The translations under genes were made by a program, and so were the position numbers. The notes under the pieces were generated by a model, which saw only the letters and a list, made by a program, of their open reading frames with translations, was not told the origin of the DNA and searched no databases. A stretch of 64,000 nucleotides of DNA, from assembly GCF_017168335.1 (NCBI RefSeq), contig NZ_JABFAU010000013.1, positions 122,499-186,498 on the forward strand, in the 5' to 3' direction. How positions within the stretch are numbered: position 1 is the stretch's first letter; each line of letters opens with the position of its first letter. Positions 1 to 8,399 of the stretch are shown one piece after another. The stretch is from Rhodococcus sp. KRD162 (GTDB taxonomy: Bacteria > Actinomycetota > Actinomycetes > Mycobacteriales > Mycobacteriaceae).

Positions 1-1392
1 GGGTGTGTGGGTGCAGAACCTCGCGGCGGCGGAGGCCAGCGATTGCCGGTGATGCCGGCGTGACGTGTCGCTGACTGTCGCGGCAGCATCAGTCGCGGCT
101 GGTGCTGGTGCTGGTGGTGTTCCTGTTTCTGGTGCTGGGTCGTCGGCTGATGTCGGGGCGGATGTCGCGGAGCGCGATGTTGTTGTGGACCAGTCCGATT
201 CCGAACAGTTCGGTGCGGTATCGGGTGCAGGTGCGGGCTCGCTGGTCTCGTCGGTCTCTTCGGTCTCGTCTGCCGGTGCCTCCGGTGCTGTTGGTCCGGT
301 TGCCGGGGTGTTCCCCGCTGCAGGTGTGCTGGCCGATGCGATCTCCTCATCAGCATCAGCATCAGCATCAGCATCAGCGGGCGTGTCCGGGTCCCTGTCT
401 GCGTCTGTGTCCGTCGCTGTCTCGGGTGATGGTGCGGCCGGTGTTTTTTCGCTGTCGGTGTGTCGTTCCCATTGTCCGGTTTCCGGGTTCTGGTGTGCGA
501 GTCCGAGTTTTTCGGCGAGGGTGACGGCGTCGGTGAGCAGGATCTGCCAGGTGCTGTTGCGTGCGAGTTCTCGCGCCAACTCGGGGTCGATGCAACCGTG
601 CCCGGCCAGGTAGGCGGGGTTGGCGAGGAGTCCGATGAGGGTCGCGATGTCGACGGTGATCATCGTCAACGGCCGTCGCCGATCCGCCGGTACCGCTCCA
701 GCTCGGGGGCAGTCGGTGCGCTGACACAGGCACTCCAGGCGCGGTTCGCCGTGCATCCGGGCCATGAACGCATCGCACAGTCGTTCCTGTCTGCCACGTG
801 GATCTTTCGGGCAGACGGTGTCGGCCATCTCGGCGAGCAGCTGCCACGCGGCGGCGGCCTCGGGGGCGGTGAGCTCGGCCCGGATGCGGGCGAGCTCACC
901 GGCGGGACTGTAGGTGACGGTGCGGAATCGTTTCGCGAACTTCCGTAGTGCTGCTGCCTCCTGCGGTGCCACGCGCAGCAGGATGTCCCAGATCTGTGTC
1001 TCGAGTGGGCCCGGGGACGAGCGGCGGGCCGCGTCGACGACCTCGCTCTCGACGGAGGCGACGATGGTGTCGGAGAGGTTGTCGAGGATCCGGCATGCGG
1101 TCCGCGCCCGCGGGAAGTCGATCTCGCCTGCCTCGAACGCGTCCTTGATCAGCGGAAGGCGGGTGTGCAGGGCCACTGCGACCGAGATGTATCCCTCGGC
1201 GACGGTCGCCGAGCATCCCAACGCCAACGCCATCTCGGTGCGCCCGTAGCGGCTGTAATGCTTGTGCTCGGTATCGCGGGTGATCCAGTCGGTGTGCACG
1301 CGGTAGCAGACGGCGATCTTGCGGGCCGCGTGCCGATTCTCCTCCCGCGCGGCAGCAGTCAACGCCTCCAACGACACCGTCGGTACCGCCAT
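1..1392 (-). CDS. DUF222 (13E12-type) HNH endonuclease family protein, partial
   Basis: The leftward frame stays open from an ATG at 1392 to the window edge (464 codons), so the 3' end is missing. The first 300 residues fit the DUF222 helical domain of the 13E12 repeat family: an N-terminal helical region, the block around AEGYISVAVALHTRLPLIK, then a GHGCIDPELARELA segment. A low-complexity Asp/Ala/Glu/Thr/Pro linker follows, including an (Ala-Asp)n run. The HNH nuclease motif normally found at the C-terminus is not in the window and should lie to the left. These proteins are often mobile and damage-inducible in mycobacteria and relatives. A LexA-type box lies just upstream. Overlapping open frames on both strands are shadows of this gene. 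Confidence 0.8.
   Translation of the reverse strand, partial: MAVPTVSLEALTAAAREENRHAARKIAVCYRVHTDWITRDTEHKHYSRYGRTEMALALGCSATVAEGYISVAVALHTRLPLIKDAFEAGEIDFPRARTACRILDNLSDTIVASVESEVVDAARRSSPGPLETQIWDILLRVAPQEAAALRKFAKRFRTVTYSPAGELARIRAELTAPEAAAAWQLLAEMADTVCPKDPRGRQERLCDAFMARMHGEPRLECLCQRTDCPRAGAVPADRRRPLTMITVDIATLIGLLANPAYLAGHGCIDPELARELARNSTWQILLTDAVTLAEKLGLAHQNPETGQWERHTDSEKTPAAPSPETATDTDADRDPDTPADADADADADEEIASASTPAAGNTPATGPTAPEAPADETEETDETSEPAPAPDTAPNCSESDWSTTTSRSATSAPTSADDPAPETGTPPAPAPAATDAAATVSDTSRRHHRQSLASAAARFCTHTP
349..378. repeat. Hexanucleotide tandem repeat (5 x atcagc) in the DUF222 linker
   Basis: Five perfect copies of the 6-mer atcagc lie in frame. On the minus strand they encode alternating Ala-Asp in the flexible linker of the DUF222 protein. 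A six-base unit preserves frame, so slippage would change linker length without breaking the gene. Confidence 0.85.
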
Positions 1393-1419
1393 GATCGTCA
1401 CCCCCCCAGTGAACCGAAC

Positions 1420-1435
1420 AAGAACGTATGTTCGA
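1420..1435 (-). promoter_or_regulatory. Candidate LexA (SOS) box upstream of the DUF222 gene
   Basis: On the minus strand the site reads TCGAACATACGTTCTT. It matches the actinobacterial LexA consensus TCGAAC-N4-GTTCGA except in the last two bases. It ends 28 bases before the DUF222 start codon, in promoter position. Several 13E12-family genes of M. tuberculosis are known LexA targets, so the placement makes sense. Confidence 0.6.
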
Positions 1436-1557
1436 ACTAGAAGGAAGAGTAAACGACACCACCGACACAAGCGGCGAGACCGATCCCGTCATTGCAAAAA
1501 ACTGATCCTGAGCTGCAGATATCCATCCAGCCCGACAGTCGTTCTACACTCCAACTC

Positions 1558-1830
1558 ATGACCGAGCCCGATTCCACGCCATCCGAACTTGCCGAGTTGC
1601 GAGCTCGCGCGCGCGGCGGCGATCAGGACGCCGTCGACGAGTTGGTAGAACGTGCGGGCGAGCGAAACGACCTCGACGAACTCCGCTCCCTCGCCGAAGC
1701 CGGCAGCAGCGACGCCCTCGATATCCTCGTCGAACTGGCCGGCGAACGCGGCGATCGCCTCGAACTGACAAGATTGGCGGCGGCCGGGAGCCAGGATGCC
1801 GCGGACATTCTCGACGAACTCGACAGCTGA
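1558..1830 (+). CDS. Small acidic protein of tandem 28-residue helical repeats
   Basis: A 90-residue protein starting at the ATG in MTEPDSTPSEL. An upstream in-frame ATG at 1492 would add an unlikely leader. From residue 15 it consists of about three copies of a 28-residue unit with the pattern LRxLAxAGSxDAxDxLVELAGERxDxxE, the last copy truncated. The pattern suggests paired short helices of TPR, Sel1 or HEAT type. It is strongly acidic and has no signal peptide or membrane segment. I do not recognise a named family. A role as a protein-interaction scaffold is inference. It is divergent from the DUF222 gene and convergent with the IclR gene. Confidence 0.6.
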   Translation: MTEPDSTPSELAELRARARGGDQDAVDELVERAGERNDLDELRSLAEAGSSDALDILVELAGERGDRLELTRLAAAGSQDAADILDELDS

Positions 1831-1865
1831 CGAGCGAGAGCTGCATCGCCCAGTCAGCCGCTCAC

Positions 1866-2639
1866 TCAGTTGCGCCGCTCACCGAGTTGAACAGTGAGGC
1901 GGTGAGCCGCATCGAGTAGTAGCGTGCCCAGTTCCCGGCGCCGGTCTTCGCGGAACCGGGTTTCGACGCCGGTCAAGCTCAGCGCCCACGCGGGTTGGCC
2001 GGCGCGATCGAACACGGCGGCACCAAGGCCCCAGCTACCTTCGACCAGCAAAGCCGGGTTGACGGCGAATCCCGTTGTCCGAGTTTCTGCGACGCGCCGA
2101 CGAATTTCTCCGCTGGAATGGCTTTCACCCCACTCGGGTACCAGATCCACACGACTCAGATACCCGTCGAGCTCGCGGTCGGGCAGGTGCGCGAGAATCG
2201 CCAACCCGGCTGACGCAACCCCGAGCGGAAACCGTATCCCCTCGTAGAGCACGTGCGAGCGCAGCGGGAAGCTCCCTTCCACTCGGAGCAGGCACACCGT
2301 CTCCGTTCCCCGGCGTGCAGAGAGAAAAGCACTCTCTCCGCTCTCGGCAGCCAAGCGCTGCACGATATTTCGGGCCAGGTCAGTGATGTCGTAGCGCACC
2401 GCGGCCATCGATCCGAGCAAATACATCTCGGGTCCGAGCGACCAGCGGCCGGTTGCGGCATCTCGGTCGACGAATCCTTCGCCGGCCAGCGAGGACAGCA
2501 GCCTGTGCGCTGTTGGGCGCGCAATACCGGCCGCCCGCGCGAGCGCAGTGGTCGTGGAACCCGACGGCTCCTCGCCTCCTGCCGCGCGCAGCAGTGCGCA
2601 GATCTTTCCGATCACACTTGCGTTGGCATCTGGTGACAT
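1866..2639 (-). CDS. IclR-family transcriptional regulator
   Basis: About 257 residues, the usual IclR length. The N-terminal winged helix-turn-helix lies near residues 10-70 (TTTALARAAGIARPTAHRLL), followed by the IclR effector domain with the characteristic GLAILAHL and GFAVNPALLVEG-like blocks. It can start at ATG 2639 or at the GTG one codon earlier. It is divergent from scoAB across a 141-bp spacer that holds several inverted repeats, so it most likely controls the CoA-transferase genes, as PcaR/ScoR-type regulators do in ketoadipate and acetoacetate pathways. The effector is unknown. Confidence 0.85.
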   Translation of the reverse strand: MSPDANASVIGKICALLRAAGGEEPSGSTTTALARAAGIARPTAHRLLSSLAGEGFVDRDAATGRWSLGPEMYLLGSMAAVRYDITDLARNIVQRLAAESGESAFLSARRGTETVCLLRVEGSFPLRSHVLYEGIRFPLGVASAGLAILAHLPDRELDGYLSRVDLVPEWGESHSSGEIRRRVAETRTTGFAVNPALLVEGSWGLGAAVFDRAGQPAWALSLTGVETRFREDRRRELGTLLLDAAHRLTVQLGERRN

Positions 2640-2654
2640 CACCGCCGCATCATA

Positions 2655-2774
2655 CGTCCGCTGAGCGGACGCATAGTCCGAGAATGTTCGACGAACGAGC
2701 AGTTTCTAGCAAAACTCCCCATATATCGGCTGCTCAGGTTCACTAGGGACATCGTTTGCTCAACGAACACGTCA
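2655..2774. promoter_or_regulatory. IclR/scoA divergent control region with inverted repeats
   Basis: The spacer between the IclR regulator and scoA contains three symmetric elements. They are cgtccgctgagcggacg at 2655-2671 (8-bp arms), gttcgacgaac at 2686-2696, and a related gtttgctcaacgaac near 2754-2768. IclR proteins bind such imperfect palindromes between divergent genes. Which one is the operator cannot be told from sequence alone. Confidence 0.45.
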
Positions 2775-2783
2775 GGAGCTCCA

Positions 2784-3545
2784 GTGACACGTAAGACCTA
2801 CGCGTCCGCCGCCGAGGCGGTTGCGGACATCAACCGAGGGGCGACCATCGCGGTCGGCGGCTTCGGGCTGTGCGGCATCCCGGACGCCCTCATCGAGGCC
2901 ATCGCAGACACCGACGCCGACGAACTCGAAGTGTTCTCCAACAACTGCGGAGTCGACGGCTACGGACTCGGAATTCTGCTGACGGCCGGCCGTATTCGTC
3001 GCGTCACCGCCTCCTACGTCGGGGAGAACAAGGAGTTCGCCCGGCAGTACCTCGCCGGCGAACTCGAAGTAGAACTCACTCCGCAGGGCACCCTCGCCGA
3101 ACGCCTACGCGCAGGCGGCACCGGAATTCCCGCATTCTTCACCCCCGCCGGGGTCGGCAGTCCGATCGCCGACGGCGGCATGCCGTGGCGGTACAACACC
3201 GACGGCTCGGTCTCGATTGCATCGCCCCCCAAAGAGACTCGCGTCTTCGGCAACAAGCGCTATGTTCTCGAGGAATCGATCAACGCGGACTTTGCACTGG
3301 TTCACGCCGAAACAGCAGACACCGCGGGCAATCTCGTGTTCGACAAGACTGCGATGAACTTCAATCCTCTCGCCGCCATGGCAGGCAAGATCACCATCGC
3401 ACAGGTCGAGAACCTCGTAGAGCCCGGCGAGATCGACCCGGCACAGGTACACCTCCCGGGAGTGTTCGTCCAACGCATCGTGCACACCGGGCCACAGGAC
3501 AAGCGCATCGAAAAGCGCACCGTCAGTTCAGGAGTTCGAGCATGA
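2784..3545 (+). CDS. scoA: 3-oxoacid CoA-transferase subunit A
   Basis: A 253-residue alpha subunit of a heterodimeric family I CoA-transferase (succinyl-CoA:3-ketoacid or 3-oxoadipate CoA-transferase). It carries the N-terminal [15 protein letters not shown] glycine loop, the [11 protein letters not shown] segment and the region starting [18 protein letters not shown], all typical of ScoA/PcaI. It starts at GTG 2784 behind AGGAGCT. The stop overlaps the scoB start (ATGA), so the two are translated together. With ScoB it moves CoA between succinyl-CoA and a 3-oxoacid such as acetoacetate or 3-oxoadipate. No beta-ketoadipate genes are nearby, which makes acetoacetate use somewhat more likely. 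Confidence 0.9.
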   Translation: MTRKTYASAAEAVADINRGATIAVGGFGLCGIPDALIEAIADTDADELEVFSNNCGVDGYGLGILLTAGRIRRVTASYVGENKEFARQYLAGELEVELTPQGTLAERLRAGGTGIPAFFTPAGVGSPIADGGMPWRYNTDGSVSIASPPKETRVFGNKRYVLEESINADFALVHAETADTAGNLVFDKTAMNFNPLAAMAGKITIAQVENLVEPGEIDPAQVHLPGVFVQRIVHTGPQDKRIEKRTVSSGVRA

Positions 3546-4183
3546 AAGCAGGATGGACCCGCGACCAGATGGCCGAACGCGCCGCAGCGGAGATGGTCGA
3601 CGGAGAATACGTCAATCTCGGGATCGGCCTGCCGACGTTGATCCCGGGGTACCTGACCGACAAGGTCGAAGTCACCTTGCACTCGGAGAACGGCATCCTC
3701 GGCACCGGGCCGTACCCGGCCGAGGACGCCGTCGACGCCAATCTGATCAACGCAGGTAAGGAGACGGTCACCGTCAATCCCGGTGCCGCGTATTTCGATT
3801 CGTCACTGAGCTTCGGGATGATTCGCGGCGGACACATCGACACAGCTGTACTCGGCGGCATGCAGGTCTCGCGCAGCGGCGACCTCGCCAACTGGATGGT
3901 GCCGGGCAAGATGGTCAAGGGCATGGGCGGTGCGATGGACCTCGTCCACGGCGCTCGGCGTGTCATCGTCGTGATGGAGCACACCGACCGCGCCGGCAAC
4001 CCGAAAATTCTCGACTCGTGCACGCTGCCACTGACGGGGCAAGGCGTCGTCGATCGCATCATCACCGATCTCGCGGTCATCGACGTGGTCGGCGACGGGT
4101 CTCTGGCCCTTGCCGAGCTCGCACCTGGCGTCACGACAGAGCAGGTGCTCGCCGCAACCGGATCCGCGCTGACCTTGCCATGA
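3542..4183 (+). CDS. scoB: 3-oxoacid CoA-transferase subunit B
   Basis: A 213-residue beta subunit. The catalytic glutamate that forms the glutamyl-CoA thioester is E49 in the SENGILG motif. The [11 protein letters not shown] and [18 protein letters not shown] blocks are standard for ScoB/PcaJ. It overlaps scoA by four bases and forms the active heterodimer with it. A perfect 18-bp hairpin follows the stop codon and separates it from the convergent aldo/keto reductase. Confidence 0.9.
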   Translation: MKAGWTRDQMAERAAAEMVDGEYVNLGIGLPTLIPGYLTDKVEVTLHSENGILGTGPYPAEDAVDANLINAGKETVTVNPGAAYFDSSLSFGMIRGGHIDTAVLGGMQVSRSGDLANWMVPGKMVKGMGGAMDLVHGARRVIVVMEHTDRAGNPKILDSCTLPLTGQGVVDRIITDLAVIDVVGDGSLALAELAPGVTTEQVLAATGSALTLP

Positions 4184-4187
4184 CGTG

Positions 4188-4227
4188 ACTGTGGGCTCGA
4201 ACGTCCGATGACGTTCGAGCCCACAGT
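4188..4227. terminator. Bidirectional terminator hairpin between scoB and the aldo/keto reductase
   Basis: Perfect 18-bp inverted repeat: arms 4188-4205 and 4210-4227 around a 4-nt loop, between two convergent stop codons. There is no long T-run on either side, as is common in actinobacteria. Confidence 0.8.
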
Positions 4228-4235
4228 GTTACGTG

Positions 4236-5084
4236 CTAGTCCGGGATCATGTCGAAGGTATCGGGATTGGGCCCGTTTCGACCTGCTTCTCCCTTGTCCA
4301 ATGCGGTGATCGCGTCGACATCGGCGGCGCTGAGCTCGAAGTCGAAGATATCGAAGTTCGCCTTGACCCGCTCCGGCGTCACCGACTTCGGGAAGATGAT
4401 GTTTCCGCGCTGGATATGCCAGCGCAGAACCACCTGCGCTGTGGATTTTCCTGTTTCCTCGGCGATCCGCTTCAACTCGGGGTCGTCGAGAACGTTGCCC
4501 TGTGCAATGGGCGACCACGCCTCGGTGGGGATGGCGTGTTCGCGGCCGTAAGCCCAGGCGTCACCGTTGACGAAGTACGGATGTACCTCGATCTGGTTGA
4601 CGGCAGGAACCGTGTCGGTCTCCTGTGCCAGCCGGTCGAGGTGCGCGGGCTGGAAGTTCGAGACGCCGATGCTCCGCGCTCGGCCGTCAGCGGCGAACTC
4701 CTCCAACACTTTCCACGTGGAGACGAAGTCGCCGTCGTATCGGGTGGGCAACGGCCAGTGGATGAGAAACAGATCCACATGATCGGTGCCGAGATCACTG
4801 AGAGTCTTGTCGAAAGCCTTGCGTGCGTCATCGGGCCTGTGAAAGCCGTTGTTGAGCTTGCTGGTGACGAACACCGAATCTCGGTCGATGCCCGAGTTCC
4901 GGATGCCTTCGCCGACCTGTTTCTCGTTCCCGTACATCTCGGCCGTGTCGATGTGGCGGTAGCCGATCTCGAGGGCGGACTCCACTGCCTTGGCCGTCTC
5001 GTCGGGATCGATTTGAAACACGCCGAAGCCGAGCTGCGGAATCAGCTTGCCGTTTCTGAGCGTGACGTTGGGTACCTGAGTCAT
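4236..5084 (-). CDS. Aldo/keto reductase (AKR5-type)
   Basis: A 282-residue NADPH-dependent carbonyl reductase, (alpha/beta)8 barrel. The catalytic tetrad is visible: Asp and Tyr in DTAEMYGNE, Lys in VTSKL, and His in LIHWP. The IGVSNF and FPKSVTPERVKAN motifs give the cofactor site. It resembles the 2,5-diketo-D-gluconate reductase group common in actinobacteria, and the natural substrate cannot be read from sequence. The start is the ATG of MTQVPNVTLRNG at 5084; the in-frame upstream ATG would overlap the divergent phospholipase-like gene. Confidence 0.88.
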   Translation of the reverse strand: MTQVPNVTLRNGKLIPQLGFGVFQIDPDETAKAVESALEIGYRHIDTAEMYGNEKQVGEGIRNSGIDRDSVFVTSKLNNGFHRPDDARKAFDKTLSDLGTDHVDLFLIHWPLPTRYDGDFVSTWKVLEEFAADGRARSIGVSNFQPAHLDRLAQETDTVPAVNQIEVHPYFVNGDAWAYGREHAIPTEAWSPIAQGNVLDDPELKRIAEETGKSTAQVVLRWHIQRGNIIFPKSVTPERVKANFDIFDFELSAADVDAITALDKGEAGRNGPNPDTFDMIPD

Positions 5085-5138
5085 GTGGCTCGGGTGCCCG
5101 CCCTGTCGCTGCTTCAAACCGGATGGAATGATGCGGAA

Positions 5139-6812
5139 GTGATAGTGCAGCGCATCCGGCTCGTCGTCGACGGTATCGCCGAACGCTTCGGCCGATCCAC
5201 CTCAGCCCTGATCGCTCCCGCGCGGGAGTTCGATCCGGGGCACCCATGGTTCCTCACGGCGACCGAACGGGGCAACGACGACACCCGAATCGCGCCCTGG
5301 ACCGAAGGCAACCGCGTCGAGAATCTCGTGCACGGCAAGACGTACTTCGCGGCGCTCGCCCGTGCCCTGGAAGAGGCCGAACGCGGTGATCTGGTGTTCT
5401 TCGCCGACTGGCGCGGAGACCCGGAGCAGCTGCTCACCGACGACGGGGTGTCCGTGGAGGACGCACTCACCGCAGTTGCCCACCGCGGCGGCGTCGTGAA
5501 GGGAATGGTGTGGCGCTCGCACATGGAGACGCTCGGCTACACCGGCCCGAAGAACCGCAAGCTCGCGCTGCGCCTCGAGGAAGCCGGCGGCGAGATCATC
5601 CTCGACCAACGTGTGCTGACACTCGGAAGCCACCACCAGAAGTTCGTCGTCGTCCGGTATCGACGGCCCGAGGCATCGGACGTTGCGTTCGTCGGTGGTA
5701 TCGATCTCGCCCGTGCCCGACGCGATGATGGAAACCACTTCGGTGATCCGGTGTCGCGGCCCTTTCCACCCGAGTACGGCGAGATCCCGGCCTGGCACGA
5801 CGTTCAGGTGCAACTGGAGGGGCCGTCGGTACGAGATGTGGAAGACGTGTTTCGCGAACGCTGGGAGGACCCGTCCGCGCTGTCACGCCTTCCGTGGCAC
5901 GCGATCCCCGACTTCGTGCGCGGAGTGACGCGTGAGCCCTCGGAGCTGCCACCGGTGTCGGATCGCCCGGAACCGGTCGGGACCTGCTCGGTGCAGTTGC
6001 TGCGCACGTATCCACGGCGACGCCCCGCCTACCCTTTCGCGACGAACGGCGAGCGCAGCGCCGCCCGGGCGTATGCGAAGGCCCTCGATCGGGCGAGCGA
6101 GCTGATCTACATCGAGGATCAGTACCTGTGGTCGGTCGACGTCGCTCGAGTGTTCGCGGCGGCGCTGCGGCGCAAACCGAACCTGAAACTGGTAGTGGTG
6201 GTGCCCAAACATCTCGACGACGACAGCCCGATCACCATTCCCTCTGCGCTGCTGGGACATTCGGCTGCGCTCGAGGTCATCCGCGCTGCCGGCGGCGACC
6301 GAGTGTTGGTACTCGATATCGAAAACGACCGGGGCATACCGGTATACGTACACGCCAAGGTCTGCATCATCGACGACGTGTGGACCGCAGTGGGTTCGGA
6401 CAACTTCAATCGCCGCTCCTGGACTCACGATTCGGAGTTGACGGCGGCGATCATCGACGAGACCCGTGATACTCGCGAGCCGCTCGATCCCGCCGGGTTG
6501 GGCGACGGTGCCCGCGTCCACGCCCGGAGCCTGCGCTTGGAGCTGGCCCGCGAACATCTCGGCCGCGCCGACGGCGACGACGCCGACCTGGTGGATCCAC
6601 AACAGTTCTTCGACGTGATCTCCGCCAGCACCACCGCACTCGACAACTGGCACCGAAACCCCTCGTCGGGGCCACGTCCGGCAGGACGGCTTCGACTACA
6701 CGAGATCTCGGTGCCACCGGTGTGGCAACAACGACTCGCAGCACTCGCGTACCGGCTGTTCGTCGACCCCGACGGCCGCCCCATCGGAATGCGCCTGCGT
6801 CGTCGATTCTGA
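5139..6812 (+). CDS. Phospholipase D-like (HKD) family protein
   Basis: About 557 residues. Two PLD-type half-sites are visible. The first, HHQKFVVV followed by VAFVGGIDLARAR, lacks the usual Asp after the lysine. The second, VHAKVCIIDD followed by SDNFNRRSW, is a full HxKx4D motif near residue 405. No signal peptide is seen, so a cytoplasmic phosphodiesterase or phosphatidyltransferase role is likely; the substrate is unknown. The start is uncertain: in-frame GTGs at 5085, 5139 and 5145 are all possible, and the last sits best behind a CGGAAG purine run. The open frame left of 5085 is antisense to the reductase. Confidence 0.8.
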   Translation: MIVQRIRLVVDGIAERFGRSTSALIAPAREFDPGHPWFLTATERGNDDTRIAPWTEGNRVENLVHGKTYFAALARALEEAERGDLVFFADWRGDPEQLLTDDGVSVEDALTAVAHRGGVVKGMVWRSHMETLGYTGPKNRKLALRLEEAGGEIILDQRVLTLGSHHQKFVVVRYRRPEASDVAFVGGIDLARARRDDGNHFGDPVSRPFPPEYGEIPAWHDVQVQLEGPSVRDVEDVFRERWEDPSALSRLPWHAIPDFVRGVTREPSELPPVSDRPEPVGTCSVQLLRTYPRRRPAYPFATNGERSAARAYAKALDRASELIYIEDQYLWSVDVARVFAAALRRKPNLKLVVVVPKHLDDDSPITIPSALLGHSAALEVIRAAGGDRVLVLDIENDRGIPVYVHAKVCIIDDVWTAVGSDNFNRRSWTHDSELTAAIIDETRDTREPLDPAGLGDGARVHARSLRLELAREHLGRADGDDADLVDPQQFFDVISASTTALDNWHRNPSSGPRPAGRLRLHEISVPPVWQQRLAALAYRLFVDPDGRPIGMRLRRRF

Positions 6813-6932
6813 CGCCCACTCGACGCCGGCTCCACCGACCATGCCGACGCGGTGATCGGCAGGGCGGGAGTTCAGCGGCCTGTCGGTCCCCTCGGGCACA
6901 CTGGGTGCACGCCAACTCGTAGGGGGTCATAT

Positions 6933-8006
6933 ATGCCGTCAGTGTCCGGTTCCGATTCGTTCCGCCCATTCCACTTCCATCCGGTCGTGCCACCGTTTCT
7001 CCTCGAGCGGCTGCAGGGAGCAGGCGCCCGCGCCACGCTGCTGGCCGATCGCGAGATGCGCGCCGGACGTGAGGTGGTGCAGGCCCGCACGGCCATCGCC
7101 CCGAGTACCGGCGGCACACTCGAACGCACGATCTCGGACGCGAAGTCCACCCGTGACCTACCGGGCCAGCAGGTTCGGGCCGAGGGCGAGGATCCCACCG
7201 GCGATGCCGCCACCGATGAGGCGTACGACGGTCTTGGCGCGACGTACGCGTTCTTCGAGGAGGTCTACGGTTACTCGAGTCTGGACGGTAGTGGCCTGCC
7301 GCTCGATGCGACGGTGCACTACGGCCAGGACTACGACAACGCGTTCTGGGACGGCTCACGCATGGTGTTCGGCGACGGGGACGGCGAGGTGTTCGGTCGA
7401 TTCACCGTCTCGGTCGGCGTCATCGCGCACGAGCTCGCCCATGGTTTCACGCAGTACACCAGTCCGCTCGAGTACAAGGATCAATCAGGTGCACTGAACG
7501 AGTCCGTCTCCGACGTGTTCGGCGCACTCGTCGAGCAATACACCAAGAAGCAGAACGCAGAGGACGCGTCGTGGCTGATCGGCGAGGGCCTGTTCCTCCC
7601 CGCCGTCCAGGGCAAGGCCCTGCGATCGTTGCTCGAGCCCGGTACCGCCTATGACGACGATGTGCTCGGCAAGGACCCGCAGCCGGCGAGTATGGACGAT
7701 TTCGTCGTCACCACCGAGGACGACGGTGGCGTGCACATCAATTCGGGTATCCCCAATCGTGCGTTCGCCGTCGCCGCCACCACGTTGGGTGGTCCGGCAT
7801 GGGATCGAGTCGGTCAGGTCTGGTTCGACACGATGACCGTCGGTGGGCTCGCCCCCACGGTGAACTTCTCGGGTTTCGCGGCCGCGACACTCAGGGCAGC
7901 GAACAAGCGGTTCGGGTCCGGTTCCGACGTTGCCAGGGCGGTGGCCACGGGGTGGTCTACCGTGGGAGTCGAGACATCAGGGAAGTCGAGCGACGATCGG
8001 GTGTGA
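6933..8006 (+). CDS. Protealysin-like M4 (thermolysin family) metalloprotease
   Basis: A 357-residue zinc protease. HELAH supplies ligands H166 and H170 with catalytic E167. The third ligand is E190 in NESVSD, at the +24 spacing seen in thermolysin, and the transition-state His is H268 in GGVHINSGIPN. There is no signal peptide. The short N-terminal propeptide carries the VPPFLLERL segment typical of protealysin precursors (about residues 15-60). It starts at ATG 6933 behind AGGGGGT. Protealysins are thought to act on intracellular or leaked targets such as actin. An emfourin-type inhibitor gene follows 10 bp later. Confidence 0.88.
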   Translation: MPSVSGSDSFRPFHFHPVVPPFLLERLQGAGARATLLADREMRAGREVVQARTAIAPSTGGTLERTISDAKSTRDLPGQQVRAEGEDPTGDAATDEAYDGLGATYAFFEEVYGYSSLDGSGLPLDATVHYGQDYDNAFWDGSRMVFGDGDGEVFGRFTVSVGVIAHELAHGFTQYTSPLEYKDQSGALNESVSDVFGALVEQYTKKQNAEDASWLIGEGLFLPAVQGKALRSLLEPGTAYDDDVLGKDPQPASMDDFVVTTEDDGGVHINSGIPNRAFAVAATTLGGPAWDRVGQVWFDTMTVGGLAPTVNFSGFAAATLRAANKRFGSGSDVARAVATGWSTVGVETSGKSSDDRV

Positions 8007-8016
8007 TCCACAGCAG

Positions 8017-8298
8017 ATGAGTCTGCGCATCGAGGTACTGCGAACCGGCGGCGTCGCGGGCATGTCCAAGCGCGGGATCGTCGAGACCGACGCGCCCGAG
8101 TGGCAATCGTTGGTCGAGGCAGCGCAGCCGTACCTTGCCGATCAGCAAGCCGCCGACGCGGACCGCTCGGATGCTCGCGACACGTTCGTGTGGAAGGTGT
8201 CGGTCGGTGAGCAATCATGCCGAGTCGGGGACTCGGCACTGACCGGACCTCTGCGCGATCTCGCGGAGCGCACGCTCCGCGAGGGTCGCATCCGCTAG
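8017..8298 (+). CDS. Emfourin-like protease inhibitor
   Basis: A 93-residue protein beginning MSLRIEVLRTGGVAGM. It matches the emfourin family, slow tight-binding inhibitors of protealysin-type M4 proteases first described in Serratia. The conserved N-terminal strand and the central W-x-x-L-V-E-A-A segment are present. It is ten bases downstream of the protease gene in the same direction, as in characterised protealysin operons. It probably blocks premature activity of the protease inside the cell. Family assignment is from recall, supported strongly by the gene pairing. Confidence 0.75.
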   Translation: MSLRIEVLRTGGVAGMSKRGIVETDAPEWQSLVEAAQPYLADQQAADADRSDARDTFVWKVSVGEQSCRVGDSALTGPLRDLAERTLREGRIR

Positions 8299-8312
8299 GT
8301 CACTGCACTATT

Positions 8313-8350
8313 GCCACGCCAGGACCTGCCACGCCGGGACCGGCCACGCC
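8313..8350. repeat. Three-copy 15-bp tandem repeat between convergent genes
   Basis: The octamer gccacgcc occurs at 8313, 8328 and 8343, separated by similar 7-mers (aggacct, gggaccg). It lies in the 101-bp gap between the inhibitor gene and the monooxygenase gene. No coding or terminator function is evident. Confidence 0.6.
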
Positions 8351-8399
8351 GAAGTCCCTGCTGTACAAGGACTCACCGAGCTGACCGGCGTAATTCCCG

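Noticed and set aside
4233-5084. Upstream extension of the phospholipase D-like frame
   Set aside because: This part lies opposite the aldo/keto reductase, which has a full catalytic tetrad. PLD similarity begins only after about 5150.
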